Below, piece after piece: positions 43,901 through 53,190 of a stretch of 64,000 nt of DNA; position 1 is the first letter of the stretch, and each line of letters begins with the position of its first letter. Origin of the DNA: Acanthococcus lagerstroemiae (taxonomy: Eukaryota > Arthropoda > Insecta > Hemiptera > Eriococcidae); the NCBI GenBank assembly GCA_031841125.1, contig CM063109.1:7974321-8038320 (forward strand), in the 5' to 3' direction. Below the pieces are notes generated by a model, which made no database searches, had not been told where the DNA came from, and was given only the letters and a program-made list of their open reading frames with translations. The position numbers were made by a program, and so were the translations under genes.

Positions 43901-46892
43901 GTACTCCACTGATGATGGCATAACAGCCGAAAGCGCTCTGGAATACAGCAGAAGGAAAAGTGAATTGGCACACCCTACAAAAGGAATATAACCAAGTTCA
44001 CTCACACTCCAAAATGGACAGTATAGCTAGCATATTCAACTTGGAGGATGGAGCGACGAAGGGATATCGGAGGGATGTCAGAGAGCGCCTGTAGGCTCGG
44101 AATAGGGGAGGTGGGAAAGGCTTTTAGTGCTGTTCTGAGACAAGTATTTTGGACTGTTTCTAGGGGTTGGAGTAGGGATGGGGATGCCGACGAATATATA
44201 AAGGATCATAGTCGAGTTTTGAACGAATTCGCGTTTTATAGATTGCGAGGACTTTATAAGATGGAGGGTCATAGCGTTTATTGTTTATCATTTGCAGGAT
44301 ATTGGCGGATTTCGGGCATCTTGTTTTTAGAGTTGCGATGTGAGTTTTCCATGTAAGTCTTTGATCAAACATTAATCCAAGGAAGCGAGCTTCTTTAACG
44401 ATTTTTACAGGTGAATTGTTTAGTTTTAGATTTATTTGTGGCGGTGTACGTTTCCTTGTAAAGATTACGCAGCTAGTTTTCCCGGTAGAGAAGCGTAGTC
44501 CGGTCGAGTTGCTCCAGTCTTGTAAGTTGTCTAGGGTGATTTGGAGATGTTCTAAGCATACTGGAGGTTGTTGGTTCGTATTGAAACACTCAGGTCGTCC
44601 GCGAAAAGTCTGGTTTGGATCGGTGCTGGAATATATTTCACTATATCGTTGATTAGTAGTGGGAAGCAGCGGACTGAAAGCGCACTTCCCTGAGGTACTC
44701 CATTCTGGATAGATAGTGGTGTTGAGTGTGTATTACCAACTCGTACCTGTATTTTTCTGTGGTTAAGGAATTTGTTAAGAACCAATTTCTTGATGATTCC
44801 ATGCCTCTAGGTGGTGTCATACGCTTTTTCTATGTTGAAAAAGATGGACACGAGGTATTGGTGGTTTGCGAAAGCTTTTACGAGTATTATTTCTTGTTGT
44901 AAGTGTACTAGATGGGTAATTGTGCTGTAATTTTTAGTGAATCCGCATTGTTGGGGGCAGTTACACGGTGTTGTTGGTGTATCCAAATCAGACATCGCGC
45001 GATTATCTTTTCTAGTATTTTGCAGGACACGCATGTGAGTGCTATTGGTCTGTATGCTGTGGTTTCATTGCAGTTTTTTCCTGATTTGAGGATGGGGACA
45101 ACTATGGCGGTTAGCCATAAGGATGGGAAACAATTTCTGGTCCATATTTTATTGTAAATATCCAACAGTTTGGTGATCACACTTTCTGGGAGGTTCTTGA
45201 TGAAGGCAGGTGGTATGTGGTCGGGGCCCGGTGCACTGTTTTTGATGAGTTGGCTTAGATCGAATTTGATTTCCTTCAGTGTGATTGGTGAATTGTATTC
45301 TTCGAGGTTGTTGCTGCTGAAGGATATTTGGTGTCGTTCTTCTTCTTTGATGATTTAGAATTCTGCAGAATAGTTCTCATCTGATGATGTTTTAGCGAAT
45401 GCTTCACCAAGCAGCTGACTGGTTATCGTTCGATCTTGGGTGTATTCGTCATTGTGCTTGAGAGTGATGGTGGGTGGTTTGGAGCCATTTAAGCCCTGGA
45501 TTTTACGCCGTATTATTGACTGGTGGGTTTCAGTGTCGATGTTGTTGATAAATTCGTTCCAGCTGTTTCTTTTACTTGTTCGGATAGTTCTTCGGGCTTG
45601 TCCTTTCTTCATTCGGAAGAGGATGAGGTCGTCAAGACGTTTTGAATTTCTAACTTTTTTAAGCGCTGAATTTCGGCTGCGTGTGGCGTCCTGTAATTCT
45701 TTGTTCCACTAGGAAACATTTTTTGGTTTGGTTATCTCACTGGTTCGTGGAATTGATTTGTGTTCAGTTTGAAGTATGTTGTTGTTGAAGTTATGGATAA
45801 TTATATTTATTGGTAGGTTTAAATTGTCCTCATAGGATGTGTACTGCAGAGTTCACTTGATGCGCTTTATAATAGAAGTGTATCGCGATGCAATATTCGT
45901 AGAACGACTTTACTCCCTTGTGAAAACCTAATTTAAATTGCTTTGCTACTCCTTCCAAATCAAGATTTTAAACAAACGTTTGCGATACCTTCACTAACAA
46001 AAGATTCAAGCCATGAAACAATAAGACAAAACAGGAACATTTACGTCATATCAGCTAGAATGTTTCCCCGAATTATGCGGTTTATTAACTGGAGCGTTTT
46101 CCGAAAAGGAAAGAAGGAGATTATGTTTTCGATCTACGTACTGATCTGAAAGATATACTAATTTTTATATTTTGCATACACCCTTACTTTTTCGATTTTC
46201 AAGTGCTCTTGAAATATGAATCGCTAAAAGATCCCAGTTGCTAGACCGTGCATGCCCTCGTACTTTTTCAATCCTCAAGTGTCCTTGAAGTATGAATTGC
46301 CATAAACTTGATGTTATCATTTCTTTTAAATTACTGAAAAGTATTTAATGATTTCAAATGACTGTATTATACAACGTGTATTGTATATAATTTTAGAAAT
46401 ACATAGAACTGCAAGAGGAGAACCACAAACTTGTTGATCAGTGTAAGGAGCAAGATAAAGCGCTAGAGGAACTAGGAGCCCAGTTTGGCCTGTCCAAACT
46501 GCAAGTATCTGAGTTAAAAGAAGAGGTGTCAACTAAAGGATCGAAAACCGAAACTCAGTGGGCTCTGGACAGGGAAGTGACGCATTGCAAGTCCTGTGGA
46601 AAGGAATTTAATTTTAAACGTCGAAAGGTGAGTTGTTTCATCGCGTGGAATTGGTACAGTTCCGCTAATCATTGTTTAAATAATTACCGTAATTTAGTGC
46701 CGTAAAACGAGCGAAATATGACCTACGACTCTTCGATGTTTTCAGCATCATTGTCGAAATTGCGGCGATATATTTTGTTCTGCTTGTTCCGATAATTCGA
46801 TGGCATTACCAGGAACAACGAAGCCAGTGAGAGTCTGCGATAACTGTCACCATCTACTGCTCGAACAATATACGGTTATTGTTGCTAGGTAA
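26377..46892 (+). CDS. RUFY: RUFY: RUN- and FYVE-domain endosomal adaptor
   Basis: RUFY proteins tether Rab- and Arl-positive endosomes and lysosomes. Long-form exons: 26377-26542, 26853-27031, 30408-30517, 30782-30989, 31093-31262, 35558-35726, 35813-35953, 36036-36176, 40896-40993, 41768-41984, 46397-46627 and 46746-46892. All GT-AG phases close, giving about 658 aa (vertebrate RUFY2 about 606, RUFY1 about 708). Residues 1-55 are a leader with [17 protein letters not shown]. The RUN domain spans about 58-250 ([60 protein letters not shown]). Then come [14 protein letters not shown] and a coiled coil with [16 protein letters not shown]. The C-terminal FYVE has WALD, RRKHHCRNCG and RVCDNC. 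The exon 1 donor (TTATGC|GTAGGT) was chosen by phase. The last codons read GTT GCT AGG TAA, where AG|GTAAGT is also a donor, so a further short exon is possible. Long introns are full of transposons. Confidence 0.93.
27240..27707 (-). mobile_element. tRNA-derived SINE, antisense in RUFY intron 2
   Basis: Reading the minus strand from 27707, GGTCGCTGTGTGGCCAAATG (A-box region, GTGGCCAAATGGTAACG) is followed about 40 bp on by GGGTTCGAGTTCC (B box). This is the pol III promoter layout of a tRNA head. A long unrelated body follows. No perfect tRNA cloverleaf forms and no CCA-side pairing is evident, so this is a SINE, not a tRNA gene. The 3' boundary is approximate and may extend to about 27110. 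Confidence 0.6.
27772..28238 (+). mobile_element. tRNA-derived SINE with microsatellite tail
   Basis: The element at 27781-28229 starts GCTTGGTGGCTGAGTGGATT (A box) with GAGTTCGAATCCC (B box) about 50 bp downstream. An unrelated body of about 350 bp follows, with an (AAAT)n tail at about 28190-28229. It is bracketed by ATATGTGTG (27772-27780) and ATATGTATG (28230-28238), a 9-bp near-perfect target duplication. The RTE-like tail suggests mobilisation by an RTE partner (inference). Confidence 0.7.
28240..29550 (-). mobile_element. RTE-like LINE remnant, antisense in RUFY intron 2
   Basis: On the minus strand, AGFRK-like and [15 protein letters not shown] blocks lie near 29390. [18 protein letters not shown] (motif B) is near 29140 and [14 protein letters not shown] (motif C, FADD kept) near 29010, the latter two in the open frame 28853-29206. 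The C-terminal signature (W, A.DR, GEAYARKWTE-like) is visible in broken form near 28290-28420. The endonuclease is missing and there are many stops. It abuts the tail of the SINE at its 3' end. Confidence 0.7.
30544..30712. mobile_element. hAT-type MITE with exact 8-bp TSD, RUFY intron 3
   Basis: The 153-bp element at 30552-30704 begins CAGGGCCGCCAAGA and ends TCTTGGCGGCCCTG, 14-bp perfect inverted ends. It is flanked by CTTACAGA on both sides (30544-30551 and 30705-30712). An 8-bp duplication with CAGGG ends is the hAT signature. The interior has GGGG/CCCC blocks and no ORF. The clean ends suggest a fairly recent insertion. Confidence 0.85.
31955..31980 (+). repeat. Poly(A) run of 26
   Basis: Uninterrupted A26 in RUFY intron 5. 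It may be the tail of a retrocopy or LINE fragment, but nothing recognisable precedes it. Confidence 0.6.
32475..32672. mobile_element. Foldback MITE, RUFY intron 5
   Basis: About 198 bp with arms of roughly 60-70 bp. TATGAAGGATAAAAACTCAC at the left recurs inverted at the right (GTGAGTTTTGATTCTCTACC, CTTCATA). Inner arm parts GGCAAAATACTGTAC and GTACAGTATTTTGC face each other across a short loop. No ORF. It lies right beside the 3' end of the next LINE. Confidence 0.7.
32690..34270 (-). mobile_element. RTE-like LINE, internally deleted, RUFY intron 5
   Basis: The minus strand starts near 34250 with the endonuclease N-terminus ([20 protein letters not shown], then [13 protein letters not shown]). 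It jumps to RT near 33980 ([45 protein letters not shown]) without the rest of the endonuclease. Motif B is [13 protein letters not shown] near 33525. Motif C reads [10 protein letters not shown] near 33410, so the second catalytic Asp is Glu. The tail near 32900-32700 shows [15 protein letters not shown]. Frame breaks are present; dead copy. Confidence 0.7.
34823..35332. mobile_element. Nested foldback: outer TIR plus MITE family A copy 2
   Basis: Outer inverted ends are GATGCCTTAGTGCGAAATTG (34828 on) and, inverted, CCACTAAGGCACTGATG (to about 35330), each with GTATCTGC/GCAGATAC inside. Within lies a copy of MITE family A (about 34898-35140), inverted relative to 16957-17212, with ends ACGCTATTCAGCGTAAGGGA and TCCCTTACACTGAATAACG. 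No ORF. Whether this is one large element or an insertion into another is unresolved. Confidence 0.6.
36177..37609. other. RUFY intron 8, little recognisable
   Basis: AT-rich intron. A short GC-rich segment at about 36550-36735 starts near AGGCCCCTGGCGTTATC and ends near GACGTTATGGGCCTG, loosely inverted ends like a decayed hAT MITE, with no clear duplication. Otherwise nothing seen. Confidence 0.35.
37610..38116 (+). CDS. RUFY: RUFY alternative terminal exon (FYVE-less isoform)
   Basis: Starts after an acceptor (ATATGACAG) in the phase left by the exon ending at 36176. It begins [20 protein letters not shown] and stays open for 168 codons to TGA 38116. Its first ~32 residues align with the exon at 40896 ([20 protein letters not shown]), so the two are duplicated alternatives. 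The remainder is a Ser/Thr/Asn/Glu-rich, probably disordered tail ([20 protein letters not shown], then [12 protein letters not shown]) with no FYVE domain. Splicing to it gives a predicted 596-aa RUN-coiled-coil protein ending here. Codon use and the absence of stops support real coding. An AATAAA at 39574-39579 is one possible polyadenylation signal. Confidence 0.75.
   Translation, partial: ECEEELTQKAEVVSRLQAKTLQIGQMLNNLQKFNHLLSDDNVNRNFSSSNSTPFSRLGKTQPQGRVKHNWVPYNDPKTKTKEDSALATTPVKDQNESVESDSPAPSSVPEADRVTECSPPNSTADQPATNVEDLQKSQQEANPNERTENGNNAVAEPVNQENSETDAA
38117..40895. other. RUFY short-isoform 3' UTR / long-form intron
   Basis: No further coding seen. AATAAA at 39574-39579 and 40232-40237 could serve the short isoform. 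The MITE at 39064-39209 is the only clear element. Confidence 0.4.
39064..39209. mobile_element. Foldback MITE (146 bp), RUFY
   Basis: The left arm GTAAGGCGGCTCTAAGGGGA recurs inverted at the right end (TCCCCTTAGAGCCGCCTTAC). Inner arms CAGCCATTTTGATTGCAA and TTGCAATCAAAATGGCTG pair perfectly, leaving a loop of about 50 bp. The two inner segments alone are exact over 18 bp. Confidence 0.8.
40896..40993 (+). CDS. RUFY: RUFY coiled-coil exon of the FYVE-bearing isoform
   Basis: A 98-nt exon between GGTGGTTGCAG and AA|GTGAGT, encoding [20 protein letters not shown] plus [12 protein letters not shown](K). It enters in the same phase as the exon at 37610 but leaves in phase 2 and joins 41768-41984. 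It replaces the 37610 exon in the long form. The paired residues are E-C-E, L, K, E, S-(R/K)-L-(Q/E)-A-K at equal spacing. Confidence 0.8.
43301..43495. mobile_element. hAT-like insertion nested in LINE RNase H region
   Basis: The 179-bp segment at 43309-43487 ends CACCACTG (CAGTGGTG on the other strand) and is flanked by ATGCTCCC on both sides (43301-43308 and 43488-43495), an exact 8-bp duplication. Its other end is G-rich (GTAGCGGGGG), so the terminal repeat is imperfect. It shares the CAGTGGTGTA end with the MITE at 6985. Removing it rejoins the RNase H reading. Confidence 0.65.
43810..43987. repeat. Perfect palindrome, 87-bp arms, 4-nt loop
   Basis: Positions 43810-43896 and 43901-43987 are exact reverse complements, separated by CCTC. 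Both arms are LINE-derived; the left arm continues into the LINE frame toward the RNase H side. GTATAGCTAGCAT occurs just outside the left arm (43799-43811) and again at 44021-44033. Confidence 0.95.
46397..46892 (+). CDS. RUFY: RUFY FYVE-domain exons
   Basis: Two exons (46397-46627, 46746-46892) carry the PI(3)P-binding FYVE finger. It has the WxxD motif (WALDRE), [14 protein letters not shown], then across the intron [32 protein letters not shown], i.e. the R(R/K)HHCR basic patch and RVC motif. All eight zinc ligands are visible. The intron splits the basic patch just before HHCR. The first exon also holds the last coiled-coil heptads ([20 protein letters not shown]). Confidence 0.9.
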
Positions 46893-49800
46893 GTTTCCAT
46901 TCGCTTTTCGTTTACGAATCCATTTTAAGTAGTTCGGCCAAGCATTGCTCACTAACAGAATTACCTAATCAAGTGCTGTCGTTGCAGCTAAGTCGAAAGC
47001 TAGCTTGAGCATTGGCTGTAAATGATGGAACTGGATTTCCTTGAGCATTAATATGAAGATGACGAGAGTAATTACCTCTTATTGTATTTTAACTATTCGT
47101 ATATTATGTGCCCTGTGTTACCATTTTACTTCCAGTGAACAGTTTTGCGCGAACGTATACTTATTGCTTCGGTTGTAAGTTATGTGTCGCTGCTGCTGTT
47201 ATACACGTTATTACGTATCGGTTGAACCAGATGATTAAATGTCGAAACAATGTAAAAGTTGATGTAAGTTTGTCTTGCCGAGAAAATGGGAACGGTTGCA
47301 ATATTTTTAACAATTCCATCCAAATTGTTCGCTTGATTCAATCTGTGTTTTATCGTGCTGAAGAAGATTTATAATGTTTGTAAACGACCGACTTCACCGT
47401 AGTACTTTTCGTATGTACGTAAACCAGATGTGGAGATAATGATGTTTCCGGAGGGACTTAAACCCTTGAATGGTCGCTTTTTCAGAAAATGGAAGAAAAA
47501 TTTATGGACAAATTAAATTCTCCAAGGGAGGGGGCTTACTTCGTCTCTGCCGCTAACTGAATATTTTCATGTTGAAAATGATCATAGTAAAACAGGATAC
47601 CCATTGATTAAACTGTATCTGGGTGTTATTATGATGAAAGTTATATAACTTCAAAGTATTTTCATGACGTCGTTACCATCCTGTAAGAGGAAAATATTTT
47701 CACATTAGACGTCTAACTGATCTGAGATCGCTGATTATTCAGAAATGAATGTATGCAGAAAATCGTCAAAAAGTTATGCGACCTGGGTTTGGGTTTGGTG
47801 CTGCAACCACTACCTCTTCCAAAATAAACTACTATTTCCGATTTCAAAAAACGCATAAGTTAGTTACATGTAAGTTAGTGTTAATATTGTCAATTATTGT
47901 CGCCTAGTGCTGATATAAACTACCACAGTTCACAAGTAACGAACGTGCCATGTTATAAAACTATAATTGTAATGCTGTAGACCAATCGAGCTTGCGATTA
48001 GGTTTCGCAGTTTTTATTTTCATATATTTATATAGAAGCCATTTTCTGCTGCAAAGTTCTTTTGTTTTATACTGTATACATTGTGATCATTTTTGAGTAG
48101 GAATATTTTTTCATTCCTCATATTCAACTTTCTAACCTTTTTTTCTTCCTTGTTGAGTAGTTGTGCTCTTGTTTTGTAATGTTAGGTCATTAGAAGTAGT
48201 GAAACCAATGAAATTTATATTATTTCCAATCACTTACTCCATTCTATAACGGGTACTTTTTTATTCCTTCAGGTTGTCTGCTGTTGGGAAGTTTCATTGT
48301 ATACATATATACTCATACATGGAATAGTTTTTGAAACTTTAAGATGGTCTGTCCGTATATTTGCATTTACATTGAGTACGTTGTTTCCCCCCTCAATCCA
48401 GTTATTCATGTTAAGTCTTCCGGCAATGTAATGGAAGTTCTCAGTGGCGGACATTGTTTGGTTTCTCTGTCTGCACTGTTGGGCAGTTTCAGTGGACTTC
48501 ATAATGATATATCGTTTTGAGTCTGTTTTTCTCGAATTAGTGCACTTTTCACTGTACTGAAAGTAAAAAAGAAAAGTCATTTTAAAGAAAATAATGATTA
48601 TTACGTATATAATTTCTTCCACGTATCATGTCGCAGTCCCTTCAGAAGTGACGTGGACAGACAGAGTAAATAGGTACCTACGTCTTTATTGGGAAATTTT
48701 TCTCACATGACCGTTTTTTCTTCCTTTTCTTCCCCAATAGAATGACGACTGTTTTGAACTATGCCTTCAGCTTGGAAAAACTTCACTTTCATCTTGGAAA
48801 AACTTTTTCAAACGAAGTTATGTATCTCTAGGTTAATATCAGTCAATGTGTATTGAAATCTTGCCCATCTTAGCTTCTAGGTTGCACATCGAAATATATA
48901 GTTTTCGGGATCTAGTAGATATCAAAAATATGAAGCAATATTTCTTCATTCCATTCCTGCGTCCATTATTAAGACGCTTCCCTGTACTACCAGTCTCAAA
49001 ATGTTCGTAACAGTTTCATTTAAAAGCAATCAGTCCTTAATACATTATTCTTGAAAATGATGAAAGATTGGCGATTAAATAGTTACCTACTAGAGTAAAC
49101 TTGCGCCATTGAATTCTGTGTTTTCATTTCGTATTTCGATACATGCAAACTACTATTTCAGTTATATGGAGGAGTTCACTTCGTCCAAGTCTCATCAGAG
49201 TCGGTGAGAGTATCTATGTTTAGAACTTTTTATGATTTTGACAGAACGCTCTCGTTCTGTTGGTATGAACAAACGTTGCATTTTTATGGAGATACAGTTT
49301 CCTATCCATCTGCTAACTGGAGTGACTTGGAATATCAGCTATCAATTTTTTTGTTTCACCACTTTTAATTTTATTTAGCTCTTGGAAATGAATTTTTTTA
49401 TTCTAAGCGTTTCCTTTTTTATGTAAATGTGTTTCATACCGAGTGTATTCTACTACGTTACGACCTTAGAATCGTTTGAAGGCGAACTAGAAGCAAAATA
49501 TCAGTAGCGCTGTCAAATTTAATGAAAATTTTACTCAGTTTTGCTACTCGCATGGCAAGTTTTAGGTTGTTTCTAGAAAACTGCCGCATCAGGCCAGGTA
49601 TTGCACAAATATAATATGGTTCTATTTCAGAAGCCTTTAGGATAGTTTTCAATAAAAATGGCCTGGTAATATAATTTTAGTGTATGTAATGTCAGATTTT
49701 ATATAGGTCGTAAGCATTTTAACACTATTGTGAATGACTCTTCCAATATTGCATTTGGACGTTACCTTATCGTACCTATTTGAACATACACTGGTTAATT

Positions 49801-50299
49801 ATTAATAGGTCTGGCGTGAATACTCGCCATTATTAACTGAACTGAACGAATTCTGTTCCAACATAATTTTATGACCTATATATAAATTCAGTTGGTTCTG
49901 TGTGATATGATTTTTATGTCAAGCTTTCTTTGTGTTTTCAATGTCTCTATTTATGAAAATTAGTCTTAAGTATATAGTAAGCGTTACAATAAAACTTCAT
50001 TTTTAGTAAACCGAATTTCCGTTTCATTCGTTCGTTAATTTGAAACGCCTTGAAATTGAATACCGATTTGTTAGGTATTTTTTTCACCAAGACAGCTATT
50101 CAGCAATCGACTTGCTGGGATTCTATACTACCTTTCAAATCATTTACTTTCTCATTGGTTCTCAAAGGAATGTGAAAAAATATGTTATTGATTCGTTAAC
50201 TGACACTAGTGAAGTAGATATAGTAAATTCCAACGGAGACGAAAGTAACGGTACCAAACGAGTACCTATCCTGTCGAACATATAATGTAGTTAGACTCA
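46893..50299. other. RUFY 3' region and intergenic
   Basis: AT-rich; probably RUFY 3' UTR at its start, with a possible AATAAA at 47823-47828. No recognisable coding exons. An 81-codon frame at 50040-50285 just before the ppk gene shows no ppk similarity. Confidence 0.4.
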
Positions 50300-53148
50300 A
50301 TGATGCCTCATGGTGTTCCCAAATTCTGGCGAGATGAATTCATTCTGTCGAATACATCCTTGAAAACAAGGAAATCAGTACGAATAGGCTCAGTGGTGAA
50401 AGAATATGCTAGATACTGTACCCTGCATGGCATCCAGTATGTATTCAAGGAAAATTCCACATTTATCGAAAGGTTAGTACTCCTAATTTGGTAGAATTAA
50501 ATGCACTTACTTCTCCAATATGATACCTCTGGTTTATCATTATTAATATTTTTCCAGGGCTGTATGGTTTGCTATCATTTTAACCAGCTTCGTCTGTGCA
50601 AGTTTGCTCGTAAATACGATGTGGACTCGTTTTAGCATGTCTCCAACAATGACCGCCGTCAAGGATACACATTTACCATTATACTCATTACCTTTCCCAG
50701 CTGTTTCAATCTGCTCCTCAGACAAAGTTAAAAGAGAAGAAGCTTACAAGTACCTCTCCAAGTACGACTTGTGTAGCTGTATCATCACTCCGTATACATT
50801 TGTAATTGGAATGCATTCTATTAACATATATTTTTCTTGTTGAGATGTTCAGATTTGTGAATTTATCAAATTCGGATATTCTGGAAGGAGTCGATAACTT
50901 TCTTAGTGCGATGGCGTTGTTTCAACATCCGCTATATTCAAGAATGATGCCCTATTTGGAGAAGTCAGAAATCGTATTGCCTGCTTTATCGTTTGTTAAT
51001 TTAACAGACTTCATGCTACAAGTGAGATTATATTCAATGGTACCTACGTTATGTTTCTAATGAGTTGCTCTTTAGTTACAGAGGGGCTACTAGCGAAATA
51101 CAAGTTTCTAACTCAGTCCTTATTGTACTTTCTACCCTTGATGCTGAGAGTAAATACTTCTGCATAACAACAGATCAATCGTACTACTATGCAGGATAAT
51201 TTACGTATTGCCCTCAGGATTAGGTGCAATCTTGTCCTCCTGTCCACTTGACACCAGATATAGAAACTCAATAAGATTTTCTTGAGTATGAGCTGAGCAC
51301 TCTATTTAATGACTGAATATAATTATTTTTTCAACAGGTTATTCCTAAATGTGAAGAGGTATTCAATCGATGTTTCTGGATTGGCAAATCAGTCAACTGT
51401 TGTCAACTGTTCAAGTTACAACGGACTGAAGAAGGATTTTGTTACGCCTTTAATTCACTGACGTCTCATTTAGATGAAAAATGGTGCGTCAAAAATCTAT
51501 TAACTGATTACACCGATATTTTTCATTTTGCAAGCGCGTTATCCATTATCACCTGAAGCTTAAGTAAATAAGTATAATTCTTGTAGTAATTTGATCAGCG
51601 GGCAAGCTAGTTACAGTGATTTTCATAGCCAAGCTGATGGCAAGCCGTGTCCATTGCGGCGAAACACTGCTGCTGGCTCATCTTCCGGTCTCGAGGTTTT
51701 TTTGAAGAGTCACAACATGTCGAATAGGATTGTCAATGCCAGTGAAAACATTGGCGTTCCGGGACATAGAGTAAGTCGTGTATATCTAGCAAAGAACAAT
51801 GAATTAGTTTACATTTTATACTAAATTTTTGGTACGTATCATAGGTACAAGTGTTTTATGCGGCCGAATACCCGGAAGCAGGTATGGGCAGTTTAATTCA
51901 GTCGCAAAGAGGCCTTAAGCTGACGTTAACAGTTAAGCCTTCTGTAACATTCAGTACAGAAGCGATTCGCCATTTAGATGTTAATGATCGATTTTGCTAT
52001 TTTCCGGATGAGCAACGATTAAGCGTATCTTATTCTTATTCACAAAAATCGTGTTTGATCGAATGCCGTTTGAAACATTTGAGGAAAGTTTGCAGTTGTC
52101 GCCCTTATTATTTCAACTTACTAGGTACGTATATAGTTATTGCATTTTATGAGTTAATGTGTGTGTGTTAAACGAGAAATTTGTAGATGCCTGCTGTAGT
52201 TTTTGAAAGTACTCTAGTTTTGATTTTTCGTTGCAGATAATACAGTTCCAGTTTGTGATTCTACCCAAATTGGATGCATAGCTGAGCATAATAGTACGTA
52301 CATAGGTGATATCTAATTACAGCGATTTACAATAGGTGTATATGTTGGCAGTCTGTAGGATGATAGTTGTGATATTTATTATTCTATAATATCGGGAACG
52401 AGAATATCTTGTATGATACTTTATGGGAAACCGGATCTTTTTTACGTCAGGAGCTTTACTGAATCTTTTCTTGGCCTATTTTCTGATCGTTTTAAATTCG
52501 TATTTCAGAGATTGAATTCAAGTATTTAATTAGAATATTACTCCAACTCTGTAATCGCAGGTGAACTTAGATTCTTCAGTCCCCCGAGCATTGAAATTCG
52601 TGGCTTTAATGACAGCGATTTGAAATCTTTATTGAACTGTTCTCAATGCCTTCCTACATGTCATGAAAGCATCTATGACATTGATACAGCTTTCTCAGAA
52701 GACACGTTACCTTTAGCTCAAGAAAGTTTTGGTATTTTGGATATATTTTACCGAAATGAAGGCGCAGTCAAATATCAGCGTGATGTTACTTTTGGCTGGG
52801 TAGATCTGTTAGGTAGGTGGATTGGTTTTCCGTACTATTTGTCTTATTATATCTGCTCCATATTCTTTCAATTTCTTCCCATATAATTTATTTTGCTCAG
52901 TCCTTAAGGGTATCCTATCACATTTTCACAATGCGGAAGAGATTAACATCGATAAAAGTAAAAACTGTATTTATGTTGTGATTTCAGTTTCATTCGGTGG
53001 CATTGCCGGATTATTTCTGGGGTTCAGTTTGCTAAGTATTGTCGAGTTCGTATACTGGAGCATCAAACTCACGATCTATCAGATAACAACATACATACAG
53101 TCTCGCAAAATATTAATTCGACGCTCATTGTTAACGTCGAAGAAGTAG
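50300..53148 (+). CDS. ppk: Pickpocket-type DEG/ENaC sodium channel, copy A
   Basis: DEG/ENaC subunits form trimeric, amiloride-sensitive cation channels; insect ppk members sense mechanical or chemical cues. Nine exons: 50300-50472, 50558-50761, 50853-51021, 51338-51483, 51587-51770, 51845-52124, 52237-52293, 52561-52812 and 52988-53148, all in phase, for 541 aa. The N-terminus has the gating His-Gly (TLHGIQY). TM1 is about 60-80 (VWFAIILTSFVCASLLVNTM), then LPFPAVSIC, the FPxVTxC-like post-TM1 motif. The Cys-rich ectodomain has CCQLFKLQRTEEGFCYAFNS, CLIECRLKHLRKVCSCRPYY and CSQCLPTCHE. Near the pore, KYQRDVTFGWVDLL precedes TM2 GGIAGLFLGFSLLSIVEFVY with the G-x-S filter (GFS). ATG 50300 aligns with the start of copy B. 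It appears intact. AATAAA lies 37 bp past the stop. The number within the ppk family cannot be assigned. Confidence 0.93.
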
Positions 53149-53184
53149 ATTTCTGCAGTCATGTTTTCTACCTTTGGTATCTAA

Positions 53185-53190
53185 AATAAA
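53185..53190 (+). terminator. Polyadenylation signal of ppk copy A
   Basis: AATAAA 37 bp after the TAG at 53146-53148. Confidence 0.55.

Larger units (their letters stand above)
42463..45850 (-). mobile_element. I/LOA-type LINE with RNase H, RUFY intron 11
   Basis: Minus-strand order. A pre-RT region lies near 45600 ([20 protein letters not shown]). RT follows: [17 protein letters not shown] near 45125, [18 protein letters not shown] near 45065, [17 protein letters not shown] near 44960, [10 protein letters not shown] (motif A) near 44830, [10 protein letters not shown] (motif B) near 44690 and [11 protein letters not shown] (motif C) near 44610, then RLTWKTHI near 44360. RNase H has [19 protein letters not shown] near 43240 and [18 protein letters not shown] near 43030. 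A terminal Cys finger follows (CPAC...HILQSC) near 42700. The T-run at 42463-42475 is the antisense poly(A) tail. Multiple frame breaks. The endonuclease was not found. Two later events interrupt it: a 179-bp insertion at 43309 and a palindrome at 43810. Confidence 0.8.

Noticed and set aside
43635..43973. 112-codon ORF as a gene
   Set aside because: It is LINE sequence read through the palindrome; the first part is the inverted arm.
43810..43987. microRNA precursor
   Set aside because: Perfect 87-bp arms with a 4-nt loop do not look like a miRNA hairpin; an inverted duplication or artefact is more likely.
48269..48622. 117-codon minus-strand ORF as a gene
   Set aside because: Asn-rich middle, no family recognised and no convincing splice partners. 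Left out for lack of support.
50040..50285. Extra first exon of ppk copy A
   Set aside because: No similarity to DEG/ENaC N-termini, and copy B starts at the position equivalent to ATG 50300.
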